Part shown: positions 29,880 to 41,327 of the stretch, in pieces
Position numbering within the stretch: position 1 is the first letter of the stretch
Layout of the letters: the number at the start of each line of letters is the position of its first letter
NCBI GenBank assembly: GCA_001599755.1
Contig: BCHX01000003.1
Coordinates: 2,081,289-2,145,288 of the forward strand
From: Gliomastix tumulicola
Lineage: Eukaryota > Ascomycota > Sordariomycetes > Hypocreales > Bionectriaceae
Direction of reading: 5' to 3'
Length of the DNA: 64,000 nt
Notes under the pieces: model-generated
What the model saw: only the letters and a program-made list of their open reading frames with translations
What the model was told of the DNA's origin: nothing
The model's database searches: none
Position numbers and translations under genes: made by a program

Positions 29880-30622
29880 GATGAATGTCGATACGGCTCA
29901 AGCGATAATGACGATGTGGGAAATGCACGGAGCTGGGGGTATCATATATAAAGCGAGTGTGAAGAGCCGCGTGTCCAAGTCAAAAGGGAGGCTGGCTATC
30001 AGATGAAGCAAGACACATCAACCATGTCGGAATTGCAGCACCAACCGACGGACGAAAGACACGGAGGAAGAAGAGAATGAAGAGGACAGGTATCGGATAA
30101 AAAGGGATGGAAGAAGGAGAGGAAGGAAGAGAGAGTCGAGGTTGAGGAAGTGAAATCGAGATGGACCCCTAAATTCTGGGGCGGGCGAGGCGTTGCGAAC
30201 CAAGAACCCCGCCTTGCCCGCTGAGGAAAAGTGCGGCGTAGCCCAACGATCCCTCTAAAGGTCCCTCCCACGGCTGGCAATTAGTGGATCACGCCCCCTA
30301 TAAATAGCTTGCGCGGCCTGGACTCGGCACTGAGTGCGTTATGTACACCACTGCACTCCGTACCTAGCTCAGAGATTCACAACGGCCCCTGACTGTGTTA
30401 AATCCAATGTGTATTCTGTAAATACTGTAAAATGCAGTGACCGAGGCATGATTAAATCTATAAGTCACAAAGTCTATCCTGAGACCATGCCGGCAAAATG
30501 TCAAACCAATGGAGAACCGAGACCTCCCCGTGTACATGTAACAAGACCAGAGTCGCCCAAACACACACATCTCATCCATCAAACTGAAAAGAACCCCCGC
30601 ACGGAAGTGACAGTGGAGCTGT
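29880..30622. promoter_or_regulatory. Promoter region of the TGc gene and 3' flank of the GH17 gene
   Basis: 743 bp. Minus-strand TATATATG-like sequence at 29944-29951 is about 65 bp upstream of the TGc start. A separate plus-strand CTATAAATAG at 30298-30307 points toward the GH17 3' end and might drive an antisense transcript; the 100-codon plus-strand frame there (30334-30636) has no recognisable features. Confidence 0.4.
29944..29951 (-). promoter_or_regulatory. TATA-like box of the TGc gene
   Basis: Minus-strand TTATATATG motif about 65 bp before the start codon, in a suitable position for a core promoter. Not tested. Confidence 0.3.
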
Positions 30623-31945
30623 CTAGAAGAGCGTGAAGGCGGCGCCGGCGAGACCCAGCACGACGTACGAGGCCAAGGACAGGGCCTTGAGGCCAGAGGC
30701 AGCGCTGGGGTCGTTGGTCTGGTTAGCACCAGATGCATCAGAGGTAGGGGTGGAGCTCTCGCTGCTGCTGCTGCTCTCGCTGCCGCTGTTGCTGCCACCG
30801 TTGTTGCTGTCGTTGCTGCCGCTGCCGCTGTTGTCGCTGCCGTTGTCGGGGGTGGAGCTGGGCGAGGAGGTGGTGAAGGTCGAGGTAGAGTCACCAGCGC
30901 TAGACTCGCTCGTCTCGCTGGAAGGAGCCGAGGTGGAGGTGGAGGTGCTGTGGGCAGACTTGGAGGTGCTGCTGGTGGTAGAGGGCTCGTCGGTGTCAAA
31001 GCTGTCAGGGCAGGTCAGGTCGAAGAGAGGGTCGGTGCTGAGCTTGTCGGTGATGGCAAACTTCATCTTGTTGTCCGGGTTGGAGTCACGGAGAGTGTAC
31101 CAGAAAGTGGGCGTCTTGTTGAAGAGCTTGCGGCAGCCGACCTCCTGCCAGTACTTCTTGGCGTTCTTGACCGAGGCCTCGGCCTCATCCCAGTCAGGGC
31201 CGATGTAAGGCCAGCCGGTCTCGGTGACCCAGACGGGCTTGTCGCCAGCGGCGTCGAGTGCAACCTGGTAGGCACGGTCGAAGAGGTGGCCAGCGTTGTC
31301 GATGCTGTTGCCCTTGCCGTCCTCGTAGTAGGGGTACTCGTGGACAGCGATGAAGTCGACGGCGTCGATGACAGGCTTGTTGGTGGAGTTGCCCCATGCA
31401 TCCCAGGTATCGGCGTGGCCAACGGGGATCTTGGACAGGGGTCCGTTCTTGAAGGCATCACGGAAGTCCTTGACGAAGTCGACGAGGGCCTTGGGCGAGT
31501 TACCGACACCAGACTCGTTCTTGATGCCAGTCTCGGAGACTCGGTAGAGGTCCTCGCTGCCAATAGTGACACCGATGATGAGGTCGGTAAGATCCGTGCC
31601 GTGGGTATCGATGGCCTTCTTCAGGGCGCTGATCTCCTTGTCGATGTTGTCGGTACCCGAGGCCCAGACACCGAGAAGGACGTTGGTCTTGGTCTCGACG
31701 GCAGCATCGAAGGCCTCGATCGGCGAGTCCTCGGAGTAGGCCTGGATGTTGGTGTAGAGTCGGACAGAGTTGAACTTGCCAGGCGAGTTGTTCAGCTTGG
31801 CGGCGGTCTCGAACTCGGCCTTGAAGTCAGCCTTGAACTTGGCCTCACGGTTGGCGAGGGTGGCTCCCGAGTTGAAGCCGAGGTAGTTCTGGGCACTGGC
31901 AACGGCCACGACGGCGCTGGTGGCCACGGTCGAAGTGAAACGCAT
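30623..31945 (-). CDS. eglC: GPI-anchored GH17 glucan endo-1,3-beta-glucosidase (EglC-like)
   Basis: Cell-wall beta-1,3-glucanase or glucanosyltransferase of glycoside hydrolase family 17, acting at the cell surface. Single exon, 440 residues from the chosen ATG (MRFTSTVATS); an upstream in-frame ATG at 31999 adds 18 polar residues before the signal peptide and is less likely. Signal peptide cleaves near ASA-QNY. Catalytic acids are visible: E131 in VTIGSEDLYR (proton donor) and E242 in VWVTETGWPY (nucleophile). The domain ends near residue 310 (LFDLTCPDSF). A Ser/Thr/Asn-rich stalk of about 105 residues follows, likely O-glycosylated, and the C-terminus is a GPI-addition signal: small residues (SAASG) then a hydrophobic tail (SYVVLGLAGAAFTLF). 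Confidence 0.93.
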   Translation of the reverse strand: MRFTSTVATSAVVAVASAQNYLGFNSGATLANREAKFKADFKAEFETAAKLNNSPGKFNSVRLYTNIQAYSEDSPIEAFDAAVETKTNVLLGVWASGTDNIDKEISALKKAIDTHGTDLTDLIIGVTIGSEDLYRVSETGIKNESGVGNSPKALVDFVKDFRDAFKNGPLSKIPVGHADTWDAWGNSTNKPVIDAVDFIAVHEYPYYEDGKGNSIDNAGHLFDRAYQVALDAAGDKPVWVTETGWPYIGPDWDEAEASVKNAKKYWQEVGCRKLFNKTPTFWYTLRDSNPDNKMKFAITDKLSTDPLFDLTCPDSFDTDEPSTTSSTSKSAHSTSTSTSAPSSETSESSAGDSTSTFTTSSPSSTPDNGSDNSGSGSNDSNNGGSNSGSESSSSSESSTPTSDASGANQTNDPSAASGLKALSLASYVVLGLAGAAFTLF

Positions 31946-32726
31946 CGTGAATGTGTTTGTTGTTGTGAGCTGAGTGAATGTGGGTGCAAAGTTGCGCAAG
32001 TCAGGCGGAATTAATCAAGACTTATTGTAGTATGAGCGAGTGTCAGAAATGCTGAAGAGCAGTGGCGTCCGGGGCGGACAAGTGGAAAGAGAGCGTGTTT
32101 AGGAAATGGAATGCAACAAGCAAAGAAAGGAATTGGTGATGCAGAGATGGTACAGAGGATGAGAAGAAGGATGGAGAGGTTCAGGCAAAGATTGGGTCTT
32201 CAGGAGGTGGCTCAGGAACGCGTCAGGATCACGTGCTCCGGTAGGATCAGGGAAATCTTGGACGCGCTAGCCCTTCTCGCTCTAGATTCAGGTCAGTCCG
32301 GCTTCCGATCTTCAGGGAAATTGAACGAGTCCACTTTGGCTCGTATCGAATCTGACCAGCCAAGGTCCAGATCACGGAATTCTCCAGGTGCCGATGCTTG
32401 TGTAGCCAAGCGGCAATCGATTGGAAGCCCGGCGCGGAGAGATTGACAAAAAGACTGGCTGGATGCTGAAGGCTGAAAAGACACTGCGTTGCAGCTGCAT
32501 GTTCTCTTGCACGGCCAAGTCCGTATGGATAAACAAGTTGTTTCAGACGCAGAGACGTTTACTTGCAAAAATAGATGCTCTAGTTTCAGTCATGCTGGCC
32601 CCTGTCTCTCCTGTTGGCCTCTCGACTCGCCATTCTGGAGCAGGCAGGGCAAAGGTGGCTATGAAGTACGGAGTACTTACAGGGAGCATCAGGAGACATT
32701 AGTAAAAGCGTCACCGTATTTCAGTT

Positions 32727-32745
32727 GAACAACAACAACAACAAG
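32727..32745. repeat. (AAC)n microsatellite
   Basis: About six AAC units between non-repetitive flanks in the intergenic region upstream of the GH17 gene. Confidence 0.6.
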
Positions 32746-33470
32746 TAACGGTAGCTAGCTCATGAACAAGAGGACATGTCGCCAAATAAATAACACACTC
32801 GCATGTAGCTGGAGTCTATGAAGAGCATTCGGTAATGACGTCTTCTGTTCAGAATGGGATTCAGTTGCTGCACTCCAGTGCCCCTCAGCAACTACGGCGT
32901 CTTGGGTGTGAGGTCAAGTCGAATACAAAGTCCAGAATCCAAGATTATGTCGCTTCAAGGCCACGTGCAATTCTTCCCACTTGTATGCCTCGTTTCTTGT
33001 ACCTATGCATGCTGCAGCCGTTTTCGATATTAAACTTAAAGAAAAGCCCTCCCCATCGAAACTTTGCCTGGAAGAACCCTTCCCCATGATTTAAGTAGCA
33101 TCATTTCCCAAACAGGCGCCCATGTCAGATGATCATACCATAGAGAATATCTTCAGAAAACCCGATTCCCAACCGAAGGAGGATCCAAAGTAGGGAGTAT
33201 TCGCATATAGTGTCCAGAAATAGCGATATTTTCCCCATCGCCTGGAGCATGGTGCAGATTTTACCAGCATTCAGCCATGTGCTGACATGGCCCCCAACCA
33301 ATCGAATTTGCGCCTGGACAGGTGCATTTGTTGGCCGGCGTTGGTTCTGCTTTGTCGCATTGGATTCACGGCTAAGCGCGGAGTCTCTGAACCCCCACCC
33401 TCTGACTTGCGACTTCCATCCTTGCAACCAACATCATTCGTCTTCGCCTTCGCACAACCAGAGCCTGGCG

Positions 33471-33500
33471 CTTCGCATCACTTCGCATCACTTCGCATCA
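33471..33500. repeat. Three tandem copies of a 10-bp unit
   Basis: CTTCGCATCA is repeated exactly three times, then a partly matching CATCGCACCG. It lies about 180 bp upstream of the F-box gene start, probably in its leader or core promoter. Confidence 0.8.
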
Positions 33501-33681
33501 CATCGCACCGTCTGGTATGTGCTGTCTCGGCTCGGCTGACAGATTCCGACTCGAGTCACACGGAGCGCATTAGTGCCGTCGCTGCACCCGAGTGATCGCC
33601 ACTTCGAACTGCCAGAGGACTGCCGGTCGGCCTGCTTTGCGACAGCCACAAGATATAGCCCATGTCCGACATCTAGCGCCC

Positions 33682-36600
33682 ATGATGGCCGTCGACGAGG
33701 CCGGTGATGGCAACGGTGCCACAGTCAAGAAGAATCATCTCGAGCTTCTTGATTTGCCGGCGGAAACACAGGAAGAGATCGTCTCCCACGTCCGTGCCCT
33801 CCCCCTTCTGCGCCTGCTTACTCCCCATGCCGAACCTGCGAGCAGTGTGCTGACCGTGCTGTGCTCTTACAGTGCTCGCAAACGGACCTGATATGCCTTG
33901 CCCTCGTGTCGAAGCGCTGTCGCGAACTCGCCGCGGGCCAGCTCTACCGCAACTTCCACATCGTATTCCCCGACGACGATGACATCGGCTTCGACTCTCC
34001 CATCGACAGCCTGGCTGGCGGCCTCGACACCTTCACCACGAGCGATTACGACTATGCGCAGCACCTGAAAGACCTGTCTATGGATACCTTGAGCGCCGGC
34101 GGCAAGGGGGAGCTCTCATACCAGTCCTATCTCTACAGTGCGAGCTGTGGGAAGTTCTTGAATACGCTTCTGTGTCTGACACTGAAGAAGGCCCGGTCGC
34201 TGGAATCGTTTCGGTAGGTGGCTTGGCGACCAAAGCGGTGGACAGAAATGCAAACACCACCTACTATGGGCTTGCCCTTGGAGGATGATCGATTTGCAGG
34301 GCTCGGGTTGCAGAAATATGACGAGCCCGCTCTCGGCATTGACATTCCCAGGGTCGCAGTAGTATGGTGGTTGCACTGTTCGTGTTCACCGTTTGGGTGG
34401 TGCCACAGACTCGATCGACTGTCCAGGACGTACCACTAACACAGACCACAGCTGGAATATCCGTGTCGAGCTAAGCAGGCCTGTCTACCAGACATTACAC
34501 AAGCTTACCGCCCTCAAAAACCTGCATATCCGCATGCAGGCCGGCGAGTCTTATTACATGCCGCCTCCCGCTCTCCCAGTCTCCCATAGCGGCCCTTCAG
34601 ACAACCAGCCGCCTACGACGTCCCAGACCACACCCGCTCCACATGCGCTTTTGCCGCCATCCAAAGTCCTTCCAAGAAGTAAACTTGCAAGGGAAGGCTC
34701 CGTCAACCGTGATCCGCCGACTCTCTCCGGCTTCTCCAACCTGAAGAGCCTATGTGTTCTAGATGTCGATGATCTCGATATCATATCTGAGCTGACGACC
34801 TGCGTTGAGAACTCCGCCTCCACTTTGACCGAGCTTCAGTTGTCATTCTCCGACTCACTAGCCAACCAGGCGAGGAAACCACTGCCAGAATCCGACCCTG
34901 AGGACTCGGATGTGGATGATGAGTTCCAGATTGAGATCGTTCCTACCCCACATACGCCGAACAACGAAGCGAGCGGCCCTGTCAAGGCTTTCCGCGCTCA
35001 GGAGGAACGTAAGGTTCAGGAAGCCGCGCTGGGGAGAGTCCTGGGCGTCGAGGGCCTCACCGAAAAGACCCCTAAAGGCCAGGATGCCAGTGGGCAGGAC
35101 CAGTCCGGCTCGGGTCATGAGGCCGAGAATCCCTCGAATAGAGATCCTCGTAAAGTGTTTATATCGTCCATCCGAGCTGTGTCGGCGCAGCTTCTGAATC
35201 TCCTCAACGGATCTCGGGATCTATCGTCGTCGCAGCAAGAGATCCTCGATACGATCGAGAGGGCAGCAAGGAAATACGTAGAATCGGGAGACGCGATAGA
35301 TGGTCAGCACAACAACGAGGCGGGTGTCGCCGAGAATGCAGCCCCGCAAAGCGCAGAGGGCACTTCGCCGACGGCACAGGAAGCGGCGGCAACCGACGAA
35401 ACTGAGACGTCAGCGCAAGATGCTGGTCCATCATCTAGTCAGCCAGAGGACGAGTCAGAGAGTGTAAAGCCCAAGCAGACTACCGGCGGTCATGCCGAGG
35501 CTTCATCCTCCCCAGCTGAGAAACAAGGGGAGCATATCAAGGGGGAGCACGAAGAGAATGGCGAGGGTGAAGCTAGTAGCGACGTTCTTGAGGGTGCCCA
35601 GGAGCCGAGGGATGTTGCTGAGAGTCAGGGCGGACAGCCGTCTGACCCATTGTCCGAAACAACGAGTCCTTCCGGGGCGGCCAGCGATAGGATCCTATCA
35701 GATCTCGCTGCCCGCAAGATGCGCTTCGAGACCTTTCGGGCTAGTCGCAGCAAGCTTCAAGATCTCACGGACGAGCTACAAGTTAAGATCAGTCAGCTCC
35801 AACACGACGAAATTTTGATCAACTCTGATGAAGTTGTCCAGAGTCTCGTGGAGTTGCGCAAAGCCACGGCGAAGATCTCTGATCTGGACAGGAAGATCAA
35901 CGACATGCGGGCTGAGATTGAGGCCATTGAAGAACGGATCACTCCCAAGTCCCCCGAGGCGAGCGCCCAGCTTGTGAAACAGTGCATGAACGACTATGTT
36001 CGTCACACGCGAGGCCTGTCGCTCGAGACGCTGAGCATCCACTTGATCCCCGTCAAGGCGTCTGTCCTCTCTCGGGCCGTCAACATTCACTCTCTGAAGC
36101 AGCTGACCCTGCTCAATGTGGGAAATCAGACTCCGATATGGAACCTGCTGTCGAAGGAGAACAAGATCTCACCGCTTCCACTACGGGGTGTGTTCACGGA
36201 CAACGTGTCGACCGCCTTCCTTAGCTGCGTGTCGCAGCTAGACGAGCTCCACGATTTGTTCATGCTGGAACGGAATCCAAAGTACAAGCCTGAAAGCTTC
36301 GGCCCACGAAGCACAACGACTATGCACCAGATTCGCAACCTCGTCCTCTCGAAGCACCTCCCTACGTTGAGGCGACTCATGATTCGGGACGATTCCAACA
36401 AGTCGAACTGGGATGCGAATATGAAGACCGTCACACAGATCTGCAAGCGCGGAAAGCAGCTTGAGGAGCTAGGGCTGAGTATGAACGTGCATGCAGTAGT
36501 AAGTTTCTTCCAGCCTACGAGAACCCCAATCTGGCGAAAAGCCTTTACTGATTCCCATTTCTGCAGCATGCGTTTGCGCAATTCGTATCTGGACTGGTCA

Positions 36601-37013
36601 ATCTGCGCGCCTTACACATCATCCATTTCAGGAACGACGACACGTGCATCTGGGTCATGCGGGAGAGCACCCGGTTTATCGTAGACAGCCTGTCCCATCG
36701 GCCGGAGCTCAAGCTTGAATGGATCGCCCTGGCCGATGAGAGGGTGGACAGAATCATTCGGAACCCGGACGACGGCGGGAAGAGCTCACGGGCACGGAGC
36801 GTTAAAGGAAAGGCTAAGCAGGCTACGCCGTCGCCAACCGTGCCCGAGGCCTACCCCGTACTCCCAACAATACCGACCGAGTCTGACTCTGAAAGCGATC
36901 ATGAGGGCTTCGACGGGACGCGGCTGCGGTTTAGGACTATCGGCTCTATCCCGTTTCACGACGTCTGGGGTGTCAAGATCTTTGAAAAGGAGATTCGCAC
37001 CGGATGTCTCTAG
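33682..37013 (+). CDS. Large F-box protein with LRR-like segments and an acidic coiled-coil insert
   Basis: Candidate SCF ubiquitin-ligase substrate receptor. Exons 33682-33789, 33873-34213, 34452-36498 and 36567-37013 (introns 83, 238 and 68 bp) give 980 residues. The F-box straddles intron 1: LELLDLPAETQEEIVSH joined to CSQTDLICLALVSKRC. Joining R-WNIRVELSRP across intron 2 (acceptor CCACAG) restores an LRR-like segment (LTALKNLHIRM; SLCVLDVDDLD; LTELQLSFSD). Residues about 250-550 are acidic, Ser/Glu/Gln-rich and disordered; a coiled coil of about 80 residues follows (from RILSDLAARKMRFETF). LRR-like sequence resumes afterwards (LSLETLSIHLIP; LKQLTLLNVG; LRRLMIRDD). The start is MMAVDEAG; the second Met is equally possible. 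The substrate is unknown. Confidence 0.85.
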
Positions 37014-38290
37014 CCCGTCCTTTCTGCACGGTATTCAGGGGAGAGAGATGTGACAATGCGACAGGACAGGACAGGGCTCTTGCTGACACTGAGTGCTCTG
37101 GTATCACCAAGCCCCCGAGCAGGAGTCGGCGGCTTTGCTTTCGACGGCGCACCCAAGGTGTTCTGGATATTTTCTTTAGCTCGAGATTGAACGTCATGAA
37201 TAGGGTGCACATATGCAGCGAGGCGCTATTTACATCGCAGACAAGCCTGGGATCTTTTTTTCTTACATTCTCTTGGATCATATTTCACGTCCATAGCCAT
37301 TTCAATCAGACATGAGGTTACACGAGGCTGAGAGTGGTGTAAATATATCCATCGTGCTCCATGATGGAGAGATTGATGACCCGACTCTGTTGACCGGGCG
37401 CCCCAGACAGATTTCACGGGAGGAAGCGAGGAAGGATTCATCTGGCAGCGGCTGGTCTCCCGCGTGGGGGATGCTCCGTGCGCAAGCCTTAAAGAATCCA
37501 TACCCAGGTACAGATCAGCCAGCTAAGGCGGCCATAGGCCATCCGATGTTTGTTGAAGATGGCTTCACCTCTGTTAAGCTTGCTTCTCCGACAGTTAGTT
37601 AACCGTTTGGGACGTGATTTTTGTCCCATTATTTTCTACATGCACGCCCCGTTCTGGTGGAGAGAGAGGGCGATGAAAGGAGACGAGCGGTGTCGTACGT
37701 CATGAGTACTCGTCATGATCGGCGGTGGTGCCCAAGAAAGAAAAATATGAAATTGTGCTCCAGTTGAGAGTCTCCGTGGGACTTTGAGGGCCACCGCCTT
37801 TCTGTTGACGTGTTCGTGGGCGCCTCCTCTGCCGCTCGTGCTTGCGCCGAATACCGATGGCACAGGTGTCGCGGGAAGAAACAAGAGATGGTACTTGCTA
37901 GGCGAACGGGATTGAACGCCGCGCCGCTGCACATCTTGTATATCTATGATGACACCTGCCGGAGTGAGCAGGCATCAACCAGATAACAGATTGATATCGG
38001 CGACGCACGAGCGGCGATGATTTTCTGCAGGACGGCAGCGTTGCATCACTTTCTCGATGCGTCGCTGGCGATCCCTCCAGGGTAGGATGACATGAAGTGA
38101 GCGAAGTGGTGTGTGTGTCCTTATCAAGAATGCTGCTTTTCGAGGGGGGGTGACAAATACCTCTCCTCTTGGAGGCCGACGTCCCGTTTCATTTTGCATG
38201 GCTTAGCACCCCGCTCGCCCGGCTCAGCTTTATTATTCGGTGTTGTCTGTCTCTTGTGCTACCCCCTGAGACAAGAGACCGCGTGGCCCT

Positions 38291-38310
38291 TTCTCTCTCT
38301 CTCTCTCTCA
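38291..38310. repeat. (CT)n microsatellite
   Basis: Nine or so consecutive CT units on the plus strand in the large intergenic interval. Confidence 0.6.
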
Positions 38311-40742
38311 GCCACCCCGTGATATCATTTGCATATTACTTATTACTCACCGCAGCGTCAGACTGGTCTCAATGCGCCCGGCCCCCGTCCTGGCTGCGAG
38401 AACGGAGTTGGCTGGCTGTCGCTGAAAATGATGGGTGGGCTTGGGCGTCCTGTCTGCTCATTGGGCGGGTATAGTCGCCTGCAACCTTGTTGCTCCTCCC
38501 CTTTTGCCCGTCCACTGGGAGGAGGAGGAAGAGGAGGTGACCTGGTCTTGTTGGTTGACTCGACTTGTTTTCTTGGTACGAGTGTTTTCGGCCAATCAGA
38601 GACTTCTTGGCTTTGTGAGGGTGGTGTCCTTGGCAGGGTCATGAGGTTGGACTTCGGCTGCCTCGTTCCGCAATTTGGAGCTCGCAACCCCTCTCAAAAA
38701 CAACACCGCTTGAGTCCAGTCGCGAGGCCCAGCACACCCTCTTATCGGTAACCACACTTCAGGTCGTTCGGCATGGGACCGAGGCTTTTTAGCACCCTCG
38801 TATGTCTGCTTTGCCCCGCGTACGGCGGCAAGGAAGACACAAGTCTCTCTCGCATCCCCTGGTGACGGTCCCATAGTCGTACTCATCCATCCGCCAATCC
38901 ATCAAAATACAGAAACACAAATTTTGGATGCTTGTCTAACCCCTCCCTCGCGTGTGACCCTGGTCTTATTCGTTGTCTAGCGCAGAGAGCGAGACCGGCG
39001 AGATTGAACCTTGCGACGCTTGCGGCTTGGCTGAAGGGGGAAAAGGCCGTAACCGAGCTGCTGAGAACTTCCAACATGGCTGGCACACTGGTCGGTCTGC
39101 CGCGGCTGATCTTTTTTTTTTCTGCATAATATGCACTTCGTAAAAGCCACCAGACTGACCGCAGGATACGATCATGGGAAACAGACAATCCAGACTGGCT
39201 GGACTGTGGAAGTCTCCACACGCACATCGCCAGAAACATCCTTGTCCCTCCCCCGACCTTATCTAAAGGGGGGGGGGCGTGTCTGGTAAACCTGCAGGCT
39301 GCAGGCTTTCCCAAGAGCAGACTCTCCGGGGAGTGAAAGGCACAGGCAGCATCGCGCGTTTTGGTGTGTGCGACGCGGAGCAATGTCTCGCTTTGGGGCA
39401 GCTTGTTCGCTTTCGTATTGCACGGAGCCTAGTTAGAAACAGAACACCTGGTTCGTGCTTTTCTCTCCAATTCTGTGTATGTAAATTGATTCTCATCTTC
39501 AGGCAGCCATTCGGCTACCCTGCCCTGAAACGAGGCGCCATTCCCATCCGACGGAAGCGCATTGAAGGAACCAGAACCGCTGCAGGCTCGAACGCCTCCT
39601 TCCCATGCGCTGCTGGGATGCAATGGGAGCGTGAGCTGAGGTGAAATGGCGGACGGGCTAGCAGCGCCATGGCTTGAAGGACGAGATAGCACCAAGACAC
39701 AAAGTGCCAATAGCTCGGGGGCCGGATCAGTCTGGGCCGGGGGCGCGGGCGCGACGACGCACCAGCAGAGCTCCTTCGGAAATCCGAAGGTCGCATGGGC
39801 AGCTTTGGTAGAGGGTGACCTGGCGAGATAGTGTCGGATCTGCCTAGCGGGGTTGTACCTCGGTATCGCAGCGCCCTCTGTCTCGGGTGCGTACGGTGAG
39901 GGCAGAGGCCCGTCCAACGGGCTCGCAGTCTCGATCCGGCTGGATGGTGAGGGTACTTGGCAATGGAGCTATCGGAGGCGCTACAACTGCTGGGGCGCCT
40001 GCAGCCCAGGAAGTCACTCGACCAATCACCCCACTCAGACCAGCGCCAGTTTCTGTCTCCTGTCTCTGCTTGATGAGATTCAGGATGTCGCTTGGTAAAA
40101 AAGTTGGGCGTTTGGTGTCCGTTTGGTGTCCACTTGATGTCAACCCAGGGTGCGAGCTTGGCTAATGCAGCCCTCTGGGCTCTGGCTCCCACAGTCTCGT
40201 TCCCAACGAAATGCAAATCCACCTCTCATCTCATCCCCTGGGGAGATGGATGGATCAGTCGCATTGTGTCTTCATTTCGATTCGGAAAGCACGGCCAGAA
40301 GGAGGAGCGAGAGGTCGTGGTCGTGCCAGGAGGAGTGAGTAATAGGTGAGAGCCTTGCCCGTCAGATCTTCGGTATCGGTATCGGTCTCAGAACTCGTGG
40401 GGTTTTTGTGTGTGCAACGGCACATGTGATGCAATGCTCCTCTGGCTGGCATGCCCGTTCCGGCGCTGTCGTGTGCCCTGTTTGCGGTGCGCTGCGAGTT
40501 GTGCTGGTGTGACGAAGCGTGTCTGTCAAAGCCTCTGTCTGGTGATGTGGCTCGGGCGTCTGTCTATCGTGTTCTATGCCTATCAGGGACATGCATGATT
40601 CATAAGGGGGTTACTTGACGCGACAGCTCGTCGCCGCTAGGGCTGTGCTGGGCTAGCGGTACCACTTGGGTAGAGGCAGCAGCGAGCAGTAGCAGCGTCA
40701 GGCCAATGTCAAATGTCACTGCTCTCAATTCTCTCTATCTGG

Positions 40743-40767
40743 ACCCCACCCCCACCCCCACCCCCAC
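40743..40767. repeat. (CCCCCA)n tandem repeat, G4-prone on the minus strand
   Basis: Four C-tracts of four to five bases separated by single A. The minus strand therefore has four G-tracts with one-base T loops, a very strong G-quadruplex pattern. It lies about 560 bp upstream of the next gene. Confidence 0.7.
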
Positions 40768-41327
40768 AGCAGCTCTTTGCTCCAGCCACACCCCCGATAA
40801 ATTGACTTGCAAGCTGCGATCTCGACACTGGCCTGGCCTCGCCTGGGCTTCCGGGCCTGCCCATGCGTGTGACCCTGCTATCGCGCTGTCAGTGTGTACT
40901 TCGGGATGGCGCAGTCGTCTCGAAGACCATCATGTATCTCCTGTCTTGTCCCCGGCTGCTACTCAATACCCCCCTCACCCCCCGTCCCGTCATTTAATCT
41001 TCATGATCTATCCGGGCACAAGGTTTTTCTCCTTTCCAACCCTTAACTACCACGGGACCCTCCATCTACTATCGACTTCGATCTCTGATCCCATCTGATT
41101 CCCCTGAGTGTGTGACCCTCGCCCACTTTCACAAGCAAACTATCACATTGCTTCACCGCTGCTGGGACAGGTCGGTTGGACCCCTACTGAACCCCTCCCT
41201 CACACTATCGTGTGCCTCCTGTTGCTGGCCCTTACTGATTCCTTCTACAGACAAGTAGTACCTCTACATCTCGCCTTCTCGGCTCACCGTGTCCTTATCA
41301 TAAGGACGTTGGCCATCTTGAACCACA

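Larger units (their letters stand above)
31946..33681. other. Divergent intergenic region GH17/F-box
   Basis: 1.7 kb with no supportable gene. Simple repeats are an AAC run (32728-32744) and three perfect tandem 10-mers CTTCGCATCA at 33471-33500 close to the F-box start. The rest shows nothing I recognise. Confidence 0.4.
37014..41327. other. 4.3-kb interval without a supportable gene
   Basis: The longest gene-free stretch of the window, between two plus-strand F-box genes. Open frames are short, overlap one another and have no recognisable domains. It holds a CT microsatellite (38291-38310), a run of ten G near 39268-39277, a C5A tandem repeat (40743-40767) and T-rich tracts. CT-rich sequence from about 40900 to 41320 looks like the leader of the downstream gene. 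It may contain long regulatory sequence or noncoding RNA, but nothing here proves that. Confidence 0.4.

Noticed and set aside
30950..32014. 354-codon plus-strand frame opposite the GH17 gene
   Set aside because: Val/Leu/Gly/Asp-rich mirror of a codon-biased gene, no domain features.
37870..37925. GGGATTGAAC-like stretch resembling a tRNA T-arm on the minus strand
   Set aside because: The putative T-stem bases do not pair (second base pair fails) and no acceptor or anticodon arm can be folded around it.
39429..40222. Overlapping minus-strand frames (162 and 235 codons) in the large intergenic interval
   Set aside because: Two different frames overlap with equal lengths, Arg/Pro/Ser-rich composition, no splice-supported extension and no recognisable motif.
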